DNA of 64,000 nucleotides from CAVPCZ01 sp963779225 (lineage in GTDB: Bacteria > Bacteroidota > Ignavibacteria > UBA10030 > UBA6906), in NCBI GenBank assembly GCA_963779225.1, contig CAVZWW010000003.1, positions 248,001-312,000 on the forward strand. The letters run 5' to 3'. Made by a program: the position numbers and the translations under genes. Shown one piece after another: positions 1 through 8,609 of this stretch. Each line of letters begins with the position of its first letter. The stretch's first letter is position 1. Under the pieces are notes generated by a model. The model made no database searches. It was not told the DNA's origin and worked only from the letters and a program-made list of their open reading frames with translations.

Positions 1-618
1 GCGGAGATCCTCATGTGAAAGGAGGAATTCCCCGACGCTCGGATCCAGGGTGAATCCGTGTACACCATGACCCGTGCTGTACATAAACATCATGCTCGAC
101 CCGAAGAGGATATACCCTGCGGCCACCTGTCGATGCCCGGGCTGCAGCACATCTTCCATGGTTCCGGGACCTGACGACGATACCCGGCGGTAGATGGAAA
201 AAATCGTACCGATGGTAATATTGGCATCGATATTTCCGGAACCGTCGAGCGGATCGTACAGGAGTACGTATTTGCCGGCCGGATAATTTGCGGGAATCTG
301 GAGGAGGTCTTCGTTTTCTTCCGACGCCATGACACAGAGGTGACCGAGATGGTCCATGGCACGGTAGATCGTCTGGTCGGCGAACTCGTCCAGCTTCTTC
401 ACCACATCCCCGCTGATATTCATCCGGTCGGTCGGGCCGAGAATGTTCACGAGTCCGGCCTTGGTCACCTCACGCCACACCAGTTTTGCGGCAAGGGAGA
501 GTCCGTGCAACAGGCCGGAAAACTCGCCTGTGGCACCGGGATGGCTGCGTTCACCTTCGCTGATGTGTCGTTCCAGCGTGATCAGTTTGGCCGGGTACGG
601 CGTCTGTGAGCCTATCAT
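1..618 (-). CDS. fbp: Fructose-1,6-bisphosphatase class I (partial, C-terminus off the window)
   Basis: Cytosolic gluconeogenic enzyme that hydrolyses fructose-1,6-bisphosphate to fructose-6-phosphate. The visible 206 residues are the N-terminal part of a family usually about 330 residues long. The metal-binding SEENE segment lies near residues 99-103 and the signature DPLDGSGNID at 122-131 (family form DPLDGSSNID, so one Ser is Gly here). The ATG overlaps the stop codon of the upstream ABC transporter gene by four bases (ATGA), so it is translationally coupled to it and is the last visible gene of the long minus-strand run. The reading frame is open to the window edge. Identification is firm; the missing C-terminus cannot be judged. 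Confidence 0.95.
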   Translation of the reverse strand, partial: MIGSQTPYPAKLITLERHISEGERSHPGATGEFSGLLHGLSLAAKLVWREVTKAGLVNILGPTDRMNISGDVVKKLDEFADQTIYRAMDHLGHLCVMASEENEDLLQIPANYPAGKYVLLYDPLDGSGNIDANITIGTIFSIYRRVSSSGPGTMEDVLQPGHRQVAAGYILFGSSMMFMYSTGHGVHGFTLDPSVGEFLLSHEDLR

Positions 619-2441
619 GGTTGGTCTCCGGTAGGTGAAGGGGCGGGGTTGCCGGCGGGCTCCTGTTCTTTGTACTGCAGCTGATAGAGCCGATAATACA
701 ACCCCCCGAGGGCGAGCAGTTCCTGGTGTGTTCCCTGTTCCCGGATCTCGCCCTTGTGCATCACGAGAATCTTGTCCGCCGACTGGATTGTGGACAGCCG
801 GTGTGCGATCACAATCGATGTCCGTCCGTGCATCAGTTTCCTGATGGCTTCCTTGATGAGTGATTCGGTTTCCGTGTCGACGCTGGATGTCGCTTCGTCC
901 AGTACGAGGATGCGGGGGTCAAAGGCGAGGGAGCGTGCGAACGAAATCAGCTGTTTCTGGCCGACGGAAAGGGTAGCCCCGCGTTCTTTCACTTCGGCAT
1001 GATATCCTCCGGGCAGCTGTTCGATGAAACGGTCCGCACCCACCACCCGTGCGGCGGCGCGAATCCGCTCTTCCGTAATATCGGGATCCCCGAGGCCGAT
1101 ATTCGAAGAGATATCACCGGAAAAGAGGAAGACGTCCTGCAGGACCACCGCCATATGACGGCGCAGGTCGGCCTGCCGGACGGAACGGATATCCATGCCG
1201 TCAAGCAGGATTTCCCCCTGCTGGACATCATAGAACCGTGCCAGCAAATTGATGATTGTAGTTTTTCCAGCACCTGTATGCCCGACGATGGCCACGGTCT
1301 CCCCCTCCCTGATGGAGAAGGAGACGTTCCGGAGCACCCATTCGGGCGGCCGCTCTTTGCCCCCGGGGGGTGCATAGGAGAACCAGACATTCCGGAATGC
1401 GATGCCTCCTCTGAAGGAGGGGAGCGAACGCGCATCGGGGATATCGGACACTTTCGTGCTGTCGTCCAGCAGCCGGAACACCCGTTCTGAACTCGCCATC
1501 GCGGTTTGCATCACATTGTACTTCTCGGAGAGGTCCCGGATGGGACGCCAGAACATCTCGTTAAACTGCAGGAACGCCATGACGGTCCCGATTGTCACTC
1601 CGCCGCCGATCGCCTCGACGCCGGCGTACCAGATAATGAGGCCCACGGCAATCGCCCCGATAAGATCGACACCGGGATAGAACAATGCATAGTAGAAAAT
1701 CGACTTGACATTGGCGTCCCGGTGGGACGCATTCACCTTTTGGAACCCTGCATAGGCTCTTTCTTCGCGGTTAAAGACCTGGTCGACCATCATGCCCGTA
1801 ATGTGCTCCTGCATGAACGTATTGATACGCGCGACGTAGAGCCGCACTTCGCGGTAGGCTTCACGGGCTCTTTTCCGGAAGAGAAACGTTCCATAGAACA
1901 GCAGCGGGAGAACGCTCAGGGAAATCAGTGCGAGCTTCCAGTTCATCGAAAACATGAAATACAGGATGCCGATGATGGTAAACACGTCGCTGAAGACCAT
2001 GACGATGCCGGAGGAAAACATTTCGTTCAGAACTTCAATGTCGTTGGTCACCCGGGTGATCAGGCGGCCGATAGGATTGCGGTCAAAAAACCGGAGCCCG
2101 AGTCCCTGGAGGTGTCCGAACACCTCCATCCGCAGATCGAAGATGGTGCGCTGACCGATCCACTGGGTGAGGTAGGTGTTGGCATACTGCACGAACCCGC
2201 GGGCCATCATGAGGCCGAAAAAGAACAGCGTTGTCATAAGGAGCCCGTGGGTGTCTTTCCCGGCGATATCCTGATCGACGGCGACTTTAATGAAATACGG
2301 GCGCACCGCTTCCATCGAGGACACGGCGATGCTCAACACGATACCAAGGACGACATGCCACCGGTAGGGTTTCAGATAGCGCAGCAGGCGCCGCATCAGC
2401 GTGGCGTCATACGCTTTGCCGAGGATTTCGTCATCCTGCAT
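615..2441 (-). CDS. ABC exporter subunit, permease-ATPase half (canonical Walker B)
   Basis: Half-transporter of 608 residues with six membrane helices (about residues 30-310) followed by a nucleotide-binding domain. Walker A GHTGAGKTT is at 387-395, Walker B ILVLDEA at 511-517 with the catalytic Glu present, and the H-loop His at about 547. The signature is LSVGQ (491-495) instead of LSGGQ. This fits a heterodimeric multidrug or lipid exporter of the BmrCD/TM287-288 type, in which one ATP site is degenerate; the altered signature would sit opposite the partner's altered Walker B. The partner gene lies immediately upstream, sharing one base (TGATG). The transported substrate cannot be inferred from sequence. 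Confidence 0.93.
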   Translation of the reverse strand: MQDDEILGKAYDATLMRRLLRYLKPYRWHVVLGIVLSIAVSSMEAVRPYFIKVAVDQDIAGKDTHGLLMTTLFFFGLMMARGFVQYANTYLTQWIGQRTIFDLRMEVFGHLQGLGLRFFDRNPIGRLITRVTNDIEVLNEMFSSGIVMVFSDVFTIIGILYFMFSMNWKLALISLSVLPLLFYGTFLFRKRAREAYREVRLYVARINTFMQEHITGMMVDQVFNREERAYAGFQKVNASHRDANVKSIFYYALFYPGVDLIGAIAVGLIIWYAGVEAIGGGVTIGTVMAFLQFNEMFWRPIRDLSEKYNVMQTAMASSERVFRLLDDSTKVSDIPDARSLPSFRGGIAFRNVWFSYAPPGGKERPPEWVLRNVSFSIREGETVAIVGHTGAGKTTIINLLARFYDVQQGEILLDGMDIRSVRQADLRRHMAVVLQDVFLFSGDISSNIGLGDPDITEERIRAAARVVGADRFIEQLPGGYHAEVKERGATLSVGQKQLISFARSLAFDPRILVLDEATSSVDTETESLIKEAIRKLMHGRTSIVIAHRLSTIQSADKILVMHKGEIREQGTHQELLALGGLYYRLYQLQYKEQEPAGNPAPSPTGDQP

Positions 2442-4201
2442 CAGAGGTGCTCGATTTCGTCTTCAAGGAGTTGCTTCCGGTGGAGCGAGGCGTAGATGCC
2501 GTTCTGCGCCACCAGCCGGTCGTGCGTTCCGCGCTCGGCGATGCGTCCTTCGTGCAGCACGATGATCATATCGGCATCTTTCACCGTGGAAATGCGGTGA
2601 CTGATGAGAATGCTCGTGCGGTCCCGCATGATTGTGCGGAGACGCTTGAGGATTTCTTCTTCGGTGAAAGTATCCACAGCCGAGAGGGCGTCGTCAAGAA
2701 TAAGGATGCGGGGTTTCCGCATGACTGCGCGGGCGATGCTCGTGCGCTGTTTCTGGCCTCCCGAAAGAGTGATGCCGCGCTCTCCGAGGACGGTTTGAAA
2801 GTCCTGGGGAAAATCCGCGACATCTTTGGCCAGCTGGGAGATTTCCGCCGCTTCGCGAATCCGCTGCTCGTTTCCCCCGTCGGTGCCGTAGGTGATGTTC
2901 TCGGCTATGGTTTCCGAGAACAAGAATGTCTCCTGGGGCACATAGCCGATGTTGGAGCGCAACACCGAGAGCGGGATGCGCCGGATATCCGTCCCGTCGA
3001 TCAGCAATTCCCCGCCCGTTACATCAAGCAGGCGCGGGAGCAGGTTGACCAGCGTACTTTTCCCGGCGCCCGTGTACCCCACGACCGCCACCGTGGTTCC
3101 GGAGGGGATGGTGAGCGTGATGCCGCTCAGCGTGTCCCGCGGGGCGTTCTTGTGACGGAAGGAGACATCGCGGAATTCGATCTCCCCCCGGATCGTGGAA
3201 ATCGTCCGGTCGGTGATGTCGGTGTCACGGATTTCCGGTTCGGTGTCCAGGATCTTTGCGAGTCGCAGCATGGACGCCGAGCCCTGCTGGAGGATATTGA
3301 TCACCCACCCGAACGCGATCATGGGCCAGATCAGCATGACGAGATAGCCGAAGAATGCCGTGAGTGTGCCGATGGTAAGGCGTCCGTCGATCACTCGCAC
3401 GCCCCCGAAGTAGAGCGTCAGGATGAGTGAAAAACCGACCAGCAGGAACATCAGCGGCCACATGATGGACTGCACACGGGCCAGCACGAGATTCTTCTTC
3501 AGGTAGTCCCAGCTCAGATTGCGGAAGAGCCCGATTTCATACTGTTCGCGCACATAGGCCTTGACCACACGGATCCCGGAGAGATTTTCCTGCGCGCGCG
3601 TGGTAAGTTCCGAGTACTTCGCCTGACGTTCCTCGAATTTCTGATGCACGAGTTTGCCAAGACGGTAGACGGCCAGAGAAACAAAGGGGAGCGGCACGAG
3701 GGCAAGCAGGGTCAGCTGCCAGTCCTGGTAGAGCATTACGCCCAGCACCATCGTAAAGGTCATGAGCGTGTCGGTCGGATACATGATACCCGGCCCGAGC
3801 GCATTCCGCACGGCGCCGATATCGTTGGTGGCATGCGCCATCAAATCGCCGGTGGGGGTGTTCTGGAAGAAAGGGAGGGAGAGTTTCTGAATATGCGCCA
3901 GGAAATCATTCCGCATATCGAACTCGATATGCCGCGACGTCACAATGATGGTCTGGCGTGTGAGGAACGTGAAGATGCCCGCCACCAGAGCGAATCCGAC
4001 CACCAGGCCGGCATACAGCGCAAGGTCCGAACCTTCCAGTCGCCCGACTTCGAGACCGTTCTTCAGCACGTCGATCGAACGTCCGACAAACAGCGGTGTC
4101 GCCACGGTGAAGAGATTGCTCAACACCACCGTGCAGAGACCCCAGAGGAGGGGCCGTTTGTACCGGCGCAGATAGGGAACAAGACGGAGGAGTGATTTCA
4201 C
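2441..4201 (-). CDS. ABC exporter subunit, permease-ATPase half (degenerate Walker B)
   Basis: Half-transporter of 586 residues: a six-helix membrane domain (about residues 15-305) and an ATPase domain with Walker A GYTGAGKST (375-383), intact LSGGQ (479-483), Walker B ILILDDA (499-505) and a switch His at about 535. The general-base Glu after Walker B is Asp (residue 504), the usual mark of the non-hydrolysing site in heterodimeric exporters. The start lies 4 bp after the serS stop, and the stop shares one base with the partner's ATG, so both halves should be made together. Function is export across the inner membrane; the substrate is unknown. Confidence 0.93.
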   Translation of the reverse strand: MKSLLRLVPYLRRYKRPLLWGLCTVVLSNLFTVATPLFVGRSIDVLKNGLEVGRLEGSDLALYAGLVVGFALVAGIFTFLTRQTIIVTSRHIEFDMRNDFLAHIQKLSLPFFQNTPTGDLMAHATNDIGAVRNALGPGIMYPTDTLMTFTMVLGVMLYQDWQLTLLALVPLPFVSLAVYRLGKLVHQKFEERQAKYSELTTRAQENLSGIRVVKAYVREQYEIGLFRNLSWDYLKKNLVLARVQSIMWPLMFLLVGFSLILTLYFGGVRVIDGRLTIGTLTAFFGYLVMLIWPMIAFGWVINILQQGSASMLRLAKILDTEPEIRDTDITDRTISTIRGEIEFRDVSFRHKNAPRDTLSGITLTIPSGTTVAVVGYTGAGKSTLVNLLPRLLDVTGGELLIDGTDIRRIPLSVLRSNIGYVPQETFLFSETIAENITYGTDGGNEQRIREAAEISQLAKDVADFPQDFQTVLGERGITLSGGQKQRTSIARAVMRKPRILILDDALSAVDTFTEEEILKRLRTIMRDRTSILISHRISTVKDADMIIVLHEGRIAERGTHDRLVAQNGIYASLHRKQLLEDEIEHL

Positions 4202-4205
4202 CGCT

Positions 4206-5474
4206 TCACCCTATGACCTGGAATCCGGTATACCGGTGTAAGACAGACGGGACGATCACTTTGCCTTCCGGTGTTTGATACTGTTCGAGCAACGCCGCCA
4301 GGACGCGTGGAAGGGCGAGGGCGGAACCATTGAGCGTGTGAAGAATTTCGGGCTTTCCCCCTGACGCGGGGCGGTAGCGGATATTCAGCCGCCGTGCCTG
4401 GTAGGATTCAAAATTACTGATGGACGACACTTCCAGCCAGCGCTGCTGCGCGATCGACCAGACTTCGAGATCGTATTTTTTTGCCTGGGTGAACCCCAGA
4501 TCCCCGGCGCACATGAGGAGCACCCGGTAGTGCAGGCCGAGTTTCCGGAGAAGACGTTCCGCAGATTCCCGGAGGTCTTCGAGGGCATCATATGAGGTGT
4601 CGGGCCGGACCATCTGGACCAGTTCGACCTTGTCGAACTGATGGACACGGTTGAGTCCACGGACATCCTTGCCGTAGGAACCGGCTTCGCGCCGGAAACA
4701 TGGTGTGTACGCGCAGAACTTGACCGGCAGCCGGTCTTCGTTGAGAATCTCGTCACGATAGAAATTGGTGACGGGAACTTCCGCGGTGGGCACGAGATAC
4801 AGGCCTTCCACCTGGTCCGCATACATCTGTCCCTCTTTGTCGGGAAGCTGGCCCGTACCGGTTGCGCTGTCCGCATTCACCAGCAGCGGCGGCAGCAGCT
4901 CGGTGTATCCCCCCTCCCCTGCTTCGTCCAGAAAAAAGGAGATCAGGGCCCGTTCCAGGCGTGCGCCTTTGCCGACGAAGACCGGGAAGCCCGCGCCGGT
5001 GATCTTGGTGCCGCGTACGAAGTCCACAATGCCAAGATGTTCAATCAACTCCCAGTGGGGCTTCGGTACAAAGTCGATCACCGGTGGCTCGCCCCAGTGT
5101 GCAATCGGGATGTTGTCTGCGGGAGTCCGTCCGTCGGGAACGCTTGCATGGGGGATATTGGGGATATGGAGCATCACGCTGTGCAACTCCAGTTCCACCG
5201 CGCGGAGCTGTTCGTCCAGCTGTCTGATTTCTTCCGCCACGAGGCGGGTTTCTGCAATCACCGCCGTGGCGTCTTCCTTTCTGGCTTTCATCGCCGCCAC
5301 CTGCGCGGAGACGGCGTTCTTCTTGCTCTTCAGCGCCTCGGCCTGCTGCAACACCCTGCGCCGCTGCGCGTCGAGTGCGAGCGCCCGGTCAATGGTGGTT
5401 TCATCCTCCCCCTTCCGCCGGATGCCGGCGCGGACGAGATCGGTGTGTTCGCGAACAACTCGGATGTCTAGCAT
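4206..5474 (-). CDS. serS: Seryl-tRNA synthetase
   Basis: Class II aminoacyl-tRNA synthetase that charges tRNA-Ser (and tRNA-Sec where present) with serine. The 422 residues match the usual family length. The N-terminal 100 or so residues form the long tRNA-binding coiled coil (rich in Ala, Gln, Lys and Glu), followed by the catalytic core with motif 2 (FRREAGSYGKDVRGLNRVHQ) and motif 3 (NGSALALPRVLAALLEQYQ). It sits between an RmlD-like gene and the ABC exporter genes in the same direction, with 33 bp upstream and 4 bp downstream, so it is probably cotranscribed with them. Essential housekeeping gene; assignment is firm. Confidence 0.97.
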   Translation of the reverse strand: MLDIRVVREHTDLVRAGIRRKGEDETTIDRALALDAQRRRVLQQAEALKSKKNAVSAQVAAMKARKEDATAVIAETRLVAEEIRQLDEQLRAVELELHSVMLHIPNIPHASVPDGRTPADNIPIAHWGEPPVIDFVPKPHWELIEHLGIVDFVRGTKITGAGFPVFVGKGARLERALISFFLDEAGEGGYTELLPPLLVNADSATGTGQLPDKEGQMYADQVEGLYLVPTAEVPVTNFYRDEILNEDRLPVKFCAYTPCFRREAGSYGKDVRGLNRVHQFDKVELVQMVRPDTSYDALEDLRESAERLLRKLGLHYRVLLMCAGDLGFTQAKKYDLEVWSIAQQRWLEVSSISNFESYQARRLNIRYRPASGGKPEILHTLNGSALALPRVLAALLEQYQTPEGKVIVPSVLHRYTGFQVIG

Positions 5475-5507
5475 GGGTCGATAGTTCCGTTTCGGGACAA
5501 ACCTGCG

Positions 5508-6425
5508 TTAGAGCTTTGGAGCATGTGCGAGCTGACTCTTGAGAATGGCCAGCCCTTCTTCAATGGTGGAGGGTTTGAATCCCAGATCCACCTCCGCTTT
5601 GAGGGTGATCAATCCGGACCTGAGCGGCCGCGCCGCCGGCTGGCGCAGTTGCGAGGTTTTAATCGGATGGATGAGTTTCGGATCGAGCCCGAAGAATCTT
5701 GCGAGGCGGACGGCAAATTCAAAGCGGGTCACAATATCGCGGCCGGCGATATTATACACGCCGTTCTTCCCCAATTCCACCGCCCTGAGCAGTCCGAATG
5801 CAAGATCATCAGCCAGGGTCGGATTCCCGATCTGGTCGTCGACAATCCGCACCGTCTGACCTGCTTCCAGGCTCTTGATCAACCAGAGGGCGAAGTTGGC
5901 TTTGACGCCCGGTGCGATGCCGTAGAGCACCATCGTGCGTGCGATGAAGTGTGGCAGACCTGACGCGCGCACGACGTTTTCGCCGGCCAGTTTGGATTTG
6001 CCGTAATAGCTCAATGGTTCCGGGCGGTCGTCTTCCGCATACGGGCCGGACTTGCCGTCGAAAATATAGTCGCTGGACACGTGGACGATCATCGCCCCTT
6101 TCCCGCGCGCCGCTTCAACCAGGTGTTCCACCCCGCCGACGTTGATTTTCCATGCCATATCCCGTTCGGTTTCGCAGGCATCCACATTGGTCATTGCCGC
6201 GCAATTGATGATCACGTCGGGATTCAACGTTCCCACCACCTCGCGTACGTCTTTCCGTATAGTGATGTCCAGCTTAACGTACTCCGTGGAGAGCAGGTCG
6301 TGCACAGGGGCATCTTCGACCGAGGCGAGCGTGATGCGTGCGGCGGACCCGCGCACCAGCTGTTCAGCGACTTTCTGTCCCAGCAGGCCGTTGCTGCCGA
6401 CAACCAGAATGCGTTCTGTCTCCAT
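5508..6425 (-). CDS. RmlD-like NAD(P)-dependent sugar-nucleotide reductase (extended SDR)
   Basis: Extended short-chain dehydrogenase of 305 residues, closest in appearance to dTDP-4-dehydrorhamnose reductase. It shows the nucleotide-binding VGSNGLLGQ loop (residues 9-17), the VSSDYIFDG segment (116-124) typical of RmlD, and the catalytic YGKSK (Tyr141, Lys145). No rmlA, rmlB or rmlC is adjacent, so the rhamnose role is inference; related proteins act in other sugar pathways or as the regulatory subunit of methionine adenosyltransferase in eukaryotes. The start codon shares one base with the stop of the PfkB-type kinase gene upstream, which suggests coupled translation and perhaps a related sugar substrate. 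Confidence 0.8.
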   Translation of the reverse strand: METERILVVGSNGLLGQKVAEQLVRGSAARITLASVEDAPVHDLLSTEYVKLDITIRKDVREVVGTLNPDVIINCAAMTNVDACETERDMAWKINVGGVEHLVEAARGKGAMIVHVSSDYIFDGKSGPYAEDDRPEPLSYYGKSKLAGENVVRASGLPHFIARTMVLYGIAPGVKANFALWLIKSLEAGQTVRIVDDQIGNPTLADDLAFGLLRAVELGKNGVYNIAGRDIVTRFEFAVRLARFFGLDPKLIHPIKTSQLRQPAARPLRSGLITLKAEVDLGFKPSTIEEGLAILKSQLAHAPKL

Positions 6426-7339
6426 TATGCCGGTTCCCCTCCGGTTCTCTGCGGTGGAGTCCGGGGGACGGACCAGGAAGGATCGGGTTTTGCAGCGAGC
6501 TGATGTGCGTATGTCGCGGCGGCGGCGAGGTCACGATGCTGGAGGTAATGCACGTGAAAAGCCGCGCCAAATACATCACCACGTCCCACGGCAAGCAGCG
6601 GTTCTTCCGCACCGTTCCCGGGAATTTCGGCCCGGATCACTTTCTTGTGCTCGCTCCTGTAGACCGTGGCGCCTTTTGCGCCGCGGGTCACCACCACGCC
6701 GTGAACTCCGAGAGTGAGCAGATGTCCCGCGGTCTGTTCTTCGCTCATCGGTTCGCTTGCAAGGCCGGCGATTTCGTCCTCGTTGAACTGCAGTGTGTCC
6801 ACCATGAATGCCCACCGGCGCCATGCTTCCACCGGCCGGCGGGTTCGTTCGAATCGTTCGTTCACCACCGTGGTGAGGCTGTGGAAATCCAGGTGCAGGG
6901 GAACGTCGCGCCCCCGCACCGCCATGCGGATTTCGTCAAGCGTTTCCAGGGCGATATCCACACCGGACACCATGTTGATCAGAACACCGTCGGCGCCGAC
7001 ATGGGGTTTTATGCGCTGGAAGGGAATCGGGGGGGCGAGCTGACGGGTGCATTCAACGTAATCCCCGGGATTGCGGAAATAGTAGTGGACTCGATGGACC
7101 GGCACAGAGTGGGCATAGATGCCGGTGGTCTCCACGCCCGGCAGTTCGCCGAGCCGTGCGATGATTTCCCGGTGTTCGGACTCTCCGACGCCGCACACCG
7201 GGACTATCCTGTCGCCTCTGGCGCATGTCGCGGAGAGAACGGCGATGCTGCGGAAGAGACCCCCGTACAGTTCCGTTTCTGTGCCATCGGCGGTGTGGAA
7301 CACATCAAAGGAGAGGTGGCCAAGGACAAGAATTCTCAT
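6425..7339 (-). CDS. PfkB (ribokinase)-family kinase with altered GAGD motif
   Basis: 304-residue protein of the PfkB carbohydrate/nucleoside kinase fold. The N-terminal LGHLSFD segment, the NEDE element (186-189) and the C-terminal anion-hole motif are recognisable. The last reads GRGDVFGAAF (252-261) where the family has GAGDAF: the catalytic Asp is kept but the Ala of the anion hole is Arg. The usual N-terminal substrate-binding GG pair is also modified (ELYGGLFRS). The substrate cannot be named. The gene lies 26 bp after purE and overlaps the RmlD-like gene by one base, so it is likely part of the same transcript. Activity is plausible but not certain because of the motif change. Confidence 0.75.
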   Translation of the reverse strand: MRILVLGHLSFDVFHTADGTETELYGGLFRSIAVLSATCARGDRIVPVCGVGESEHREIIARLGELPGVETTGIYAHSVPVHRVHYYFRNPGDYVECTRQLAPPIPFQRIKPHVGADGVLINMVSGVDIALETLDEIRMAVRGRDVPLHLDFHSLTTVVNERFERTRRPVEAWRRWAFMVDTLQFNEDEIAGLASEPMSEEQTAGHLLTLGVHGVVVTRGAKGATVYRSEHKKVIRAEIPGNGAEEPLLAVGRGDVFGAAFHVHYLQHRDLAAAATYAHQLAAKPDPSWSVPRTPPQRTGGEPA

Positions 7340-7365
7340 GGGGGGAGTTTACGGCGGGGCCGTAC

Positions 7366-7824
7366 CTAGAATTTGGCACCGTTGGCGCGAAAAGCGCGCA
7401 ACCGGGCGGTCAGGGTTTCGTCAGACAGCGCCAGGATTTCGGCGGCGAGAACAGCCGCATTTTTCGCACCTGCCGGGCCGATTGCGACAGTGGCCACGGG
7501 GATGCCCGCGGGCATCTGGACAATCGCATAGAGTGCATCCACACCGCGCAACTCGGATCCCGCCAGCGGAACTCCGATAACGGGGAGTGTGGTGTACGAC
7601 GCGGCCACGCCGGGCAGGTGTGCGGCCATACCGGCCGCGGCAATGATCAGACCGTAGCCGGCATCCGCCGCCCCTTTCACGAATGCCGCGGTCTCTTCCG
7701 GCTGCCGGTGAGCGGAAGAGATCTTCAGGTCATGGGGGATTCCGAATCGCGTAAGATAGTCTGTGCACCCCCTCATCACTTCTTCGTCGGAGGAACTCCC
7801 GAGGAGAATCGCCACTTTTTTCAT
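7366..7824 (-). CDS. purE: N5-carboxyaminoimidazole ribonucleotide mutase (PurE)
   Basis: Enzyme of de novo purine synthesis that converts N5-CAIR to CAIR in the cytosol. At 152 residues it has the normal length of class I PurE. It shows the phosphate-binding GSSSDE loop (9-14) and the catalytic SSAHR motif (36-40). The partner PurK that makes N5-CAIR is not in the window. The start is 1 bp from the hisA stop, so the two are coupled; histidine and purine synthesis share the AICAR intermediate, which may explain the pairing. Assignment is firm. Confidence 0.95.
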   Translation of the reverse strand: MKKVAILLGSSSDEEVMRGCTDYLTRFGIPHDLKISSAHRQPEETAAFVKGAADAGYGLIIAAAGMAAHLPGVAASYTTLPVIGVPLAGSELRGVDALYAIVQMPAGIPVATVAIGPAGAKNAAVLAAEILALSDETLTARLRAFRANGAKF

Positions 7825-7825
7825 G

Positions 7826-8578
7826 CTATACCCGGGCTGTGTACGGATAGTTTCCGGCCTCGCATATGCGCCACAAGGCCTGGCAGGAAAATTTGTTCTG
7901 ATAGAGGGCCCGGCCGATCACCACCGAGTCGATGCCGTATGGTTCCAGGGCCTGGATCTTCATCAGGTCGTCCAGACCACCAACGCCGCCGGAGGAGGTA
8001 ATCCGGAGCCCGGTTTTTTCGCCGAGTTCCCGGAGAACGGGAATATTCACGCCGCGCAGGGTTCCGTCCAGCCGGATGTCCGTGTAGACCATCCGCCGGA
8101 ATCCGAGGGCCCTGGCATTCAACGCCACGGTCATCGCCGTGAGACCCGACGACTCTTCCCATCCGCGTGTCGCCACGATTCCGTCCATTGCATCGATCCC
8201 CAGGATCACTTTGCTGGGTCCGAAGGTGTCCACAAGACGTCTGGCTTCTTCGGGATTTTCGATCACCATCGTACCTACGCGCACGCGGTACACGCCGAGG
8301 CCGAACGCTTTCCTGGCCTCGTCGAATGTACGCAGGCCGCCGCCGAGCGCGATGGGAATGTCCACACGTTCCACCATGCGCCTGATGGTGTCAAGATTCA
8401 CCAGGCGTCCCTGCTGTGCACCGTCAATATCGGTGACATGCAGGGCCTTGGCATTCTCGAGCCGGCACAGGCGGGCCATTTCCACCGGGTCGTCGGAATA
8501 GGCGAACCCTTCCACGCCCTGCACCATCTGCACGGAACGCCCGCCACGGAGATCAATCGCAGGAATGACAAGCAACAT
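7826..8578 (-). CDS. hisA: ProFAR isomerase (HisA)
   Basis: (beta-alpha)8-barrel isomerase of histidine biosynthesis that performs the Amadori rearrangement of ProFAR to PRFAR. The 250-residue protein keeps the catalytic Asp in IPAIDLRGG (residue 9) and the second Asp in GIDA (129), plus the phosphate-binding loops ALGGGLR and SSGGVGG. HisF-specific features are absent. No other his gene is nearby, so the gene is detached from a his operon. It starts 31 bp after the VWA gene and ends 1 bp before purE in the same direction. A dual HisA/PriA-type role cannot be excluded from sequence alone. Confidence 0.92.
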   Translation of the reverse strand: MLLVIPAIDLRGGRSVQMVQGVEGFAYSDDPVEMARLCRLENAKALHVTDIDGAQQGRLVNLDTIRRMVERVDIPIALGGGLRTFDEARKAFGLGVYRVRVGTMVIENPEEARRLVDTFGPSKVILGIDAMDGIVATRGWEESSGLTAMTVALNARALGFRRMVYTDIRLDGTLRGVNIPVLRELGEKTGLRITSSGGVGGLDDLMKIQALEPYGIDSVVIGRALYQNKFSCQALWRICEAGNYPYTARV

Positions 8579-8609
8579 ATTATTAAGGTGCAGAAAATCC
8601 GTCTGAGAT

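Noticed and set aside
1506..2495. Long open frame on the plus strand opposite the ABC exporter genes
   Set aside because: It lies antisense to two clearly homologous ABC subunits, has a low-complexity His/Glu/Arg composition and no recognisable motif; such frames are common in GC-rich DNA.
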